A DNA stretch of 40,210 nt from PALSA-1006 sp036171275 (lineage in GTDB: Bacteria > Pseudomonadota > Gammaproteobacteria > Burkholderiales > Gallionellaceae), in assembly GCA_036171275.1 (NCBI GenBank), contig JAVHQT010000055.1, positions 1 to 40,210 on the forward strand. Direction: 5' to 3'. The notes beneath the pieces were generated by a model. It was not told the DNA's origin. It saw only the letters and a program-made list of their open reading frames with translations, and did no database searches. This document shows positions 39,517 to 40,210 of the stretch, piece after piece; within the stretch, counting starts at the first letter, position 1; every line of letters starts with the position of its first letter. The translations under genes and the position numbers were made by a program.

Positions 39517-40210
39517 TTAGCGATGCACTTTCGCATCGAGTCCGTCCAGCACCATTTCTGCTGCGCGCAACACCGCCCGCGCTTTGTTTTGCGTTTCCTG
39601 CCATTCGCTTTCGGGAACGGAATCGGCGACGATGCCCGCGCCTGCTTGCACATACAGGGTGTCGTTTTTCACCACGGCGGTGCGCAGTGCGATGGCCACA
39701 TCCATGTCGCCGTTGAACGCTAGATAACCGACCGCGCCCGCATAAATGCCGCGCTTGCTGGGTTCCAGTTCGTCAATAATTTCCATGGCGCGCACTTTGG
39801 CTGCGCCGGACACCGTGCCCGCCGGAAAAGTGGCTTTCAGCACGTCCATCGCGGTGAGGTTCGGTTTGAGTTGCGCTTCCACATTGGACACGATGTGCAT
39901 GACGTGCGAATAACGTTCGATGACCATTTTGTCGGTCAGTTTGACGGTGCCGTTTTCTGCCACGCGTCCGATATCGTTGCGCCCTAAGTCAATCAACATT
40001 AAATGCTCGGCTAATTCTTTAGGATCAGCGAGTAATTCTTCAGCTAAATCAAGGTCTTGTGCATTATCTTTGCCGCGAGGTCGTGTGCCGGCAATTGGGC
40101 GCACGGTCACGGTTTGTCCTTCTAGTCGCGCCAAAATTTCGGGCGACGAACCCACAACATGATGGTCGCCCATGTCGTAATAAAACATATACGGCGAGGG
40201 ATTGATGCTG
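39517..40210 (-). CDS. trpE: Anthranilate synthase component I, C-terminal part (partial)
   Basis: TrpE makes anthranilate from chorismate, the first step of tryptophan synthesis. The gene enters from the right edge, and 231 C-terminal residues are visible. Family motifs are NPSPYMFYYD at the window edge, SSPEILARL, RPIAGTRPRG, LIDLGRNDIGRV, ATFPAGTVSGAAKVRAMEII and GYLAFNGDMDVAIALRTA. The sequence IAGTRPRG and the final helix (ARAVLRAAEMV) fit TrpE better than PabB, but PabB cannot be excluded without the N-terminal half. The gene converges on the secreted-protein gene. Confidence 0.9.
   Translation of the reverse strand, partial: SINPSPYMFYYDMGDHHVVGSSPEILARLEGQTVTVRPIAGTRPRGKDNAQDLDLAEELLADPKELAEHLMLIDLGRNDIGRVAENGTVKLTDKMVIERYSHVMHIVSNVEAQLKPNLTAMDVLKATFPAGTVSGAAKVRAMEIIDELEPSKRGIYAGAVGYLAFNGDMDVAIALRTAVVKNDTLYVQAGAGIVADSVPESEWQETQNKARAVLRAAEMVLDGLDAKVHR

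Overview
The window looks like chromosomal DNA of a Gram-negative proteobacterium, most likely a flagellated betaproteobacterium of moderate GC. Evidence for this: outer-membrane LptE, the leuS-lptE-holA order, UbiE, an S-adenosylhomocysteine (SAH) riboswitch in front of ahcY, and the ahcY / 4-TM membrane protein / metF arrangement. I cannot name the genus. No tRNA, rRNA, CRISPR array, transposase or prophage was seen.

Positions 1-25497 are one very large chemotaxis and signalling locus, all on the plus strand. In order: the tail of a chemoreceptor, two CheV coupling proteins, CheY1, CheZ, CheA1, a short receptor with almost no periplasmic part, CheY2, CheA2, a poly-HAMP receptor with a C-terminal EWEEF tether, CheW, a Cache/PAS receptor with a zinc-binding CZB tail, an Aer-like PAS receptor, CheR, CheD1, CheB, a STAS anti-anti-sigma protein, an HDOD protein, CheD2, and a REC-PP2C-HATPase protein. 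It reads as two chemotaxis sets joined together. One is cheV-cheV-cheY-cheZ-cheA. The other is cheY-cheA-mcp-cheW-mcp-mcp-cheR-cheD-cheB. A partner-switching module resembling HsbR/HsbA is attached to the end. CheA2 carries six spaced YGFF motifs in its linker, which I do not recognise as a described domain.

Positions 25498-36960 are housekeeping. On the plus strand: bioA, dacB (PBP4), leuS, lptE, holA and ubiE. On the minus strand: metF, a small 4-TM membrane protein and ahcY, the last preceded by a clear SAH riboswitch. The methyl-cycle genes ahcY and metF are thus neighbours.

Positions 36961-39420 hold two exported proteins of unknown function. The first is the most striking locus in the window. 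A strong ribosome-binding site and ATG are followed at once by a CGCAC pentanucleotide repeat, and the ATG frame hits a stop after 17 codons. The remainder, including a good signal peptide, is open in another frame that has no start codon. One extra repeat unit would fuse them exactly, which is the signature of a phase-variable contingency gene caught in the OFF state. The second gene is AT-rich and may be an outer-membrane or secreted protein. The window ends inside trpE (minus strand).

The longer intergenic stretches carry dispersed repeats: an NCP-type palindromic repeat (consensus near ACCGTTCGCCCTGAG), a MITE-like element of about 100-130 bp bounded by TTTATTCCGT / ACGGAATAAA, and related intergenic islands on both sides of the cheV-to-Aer block.
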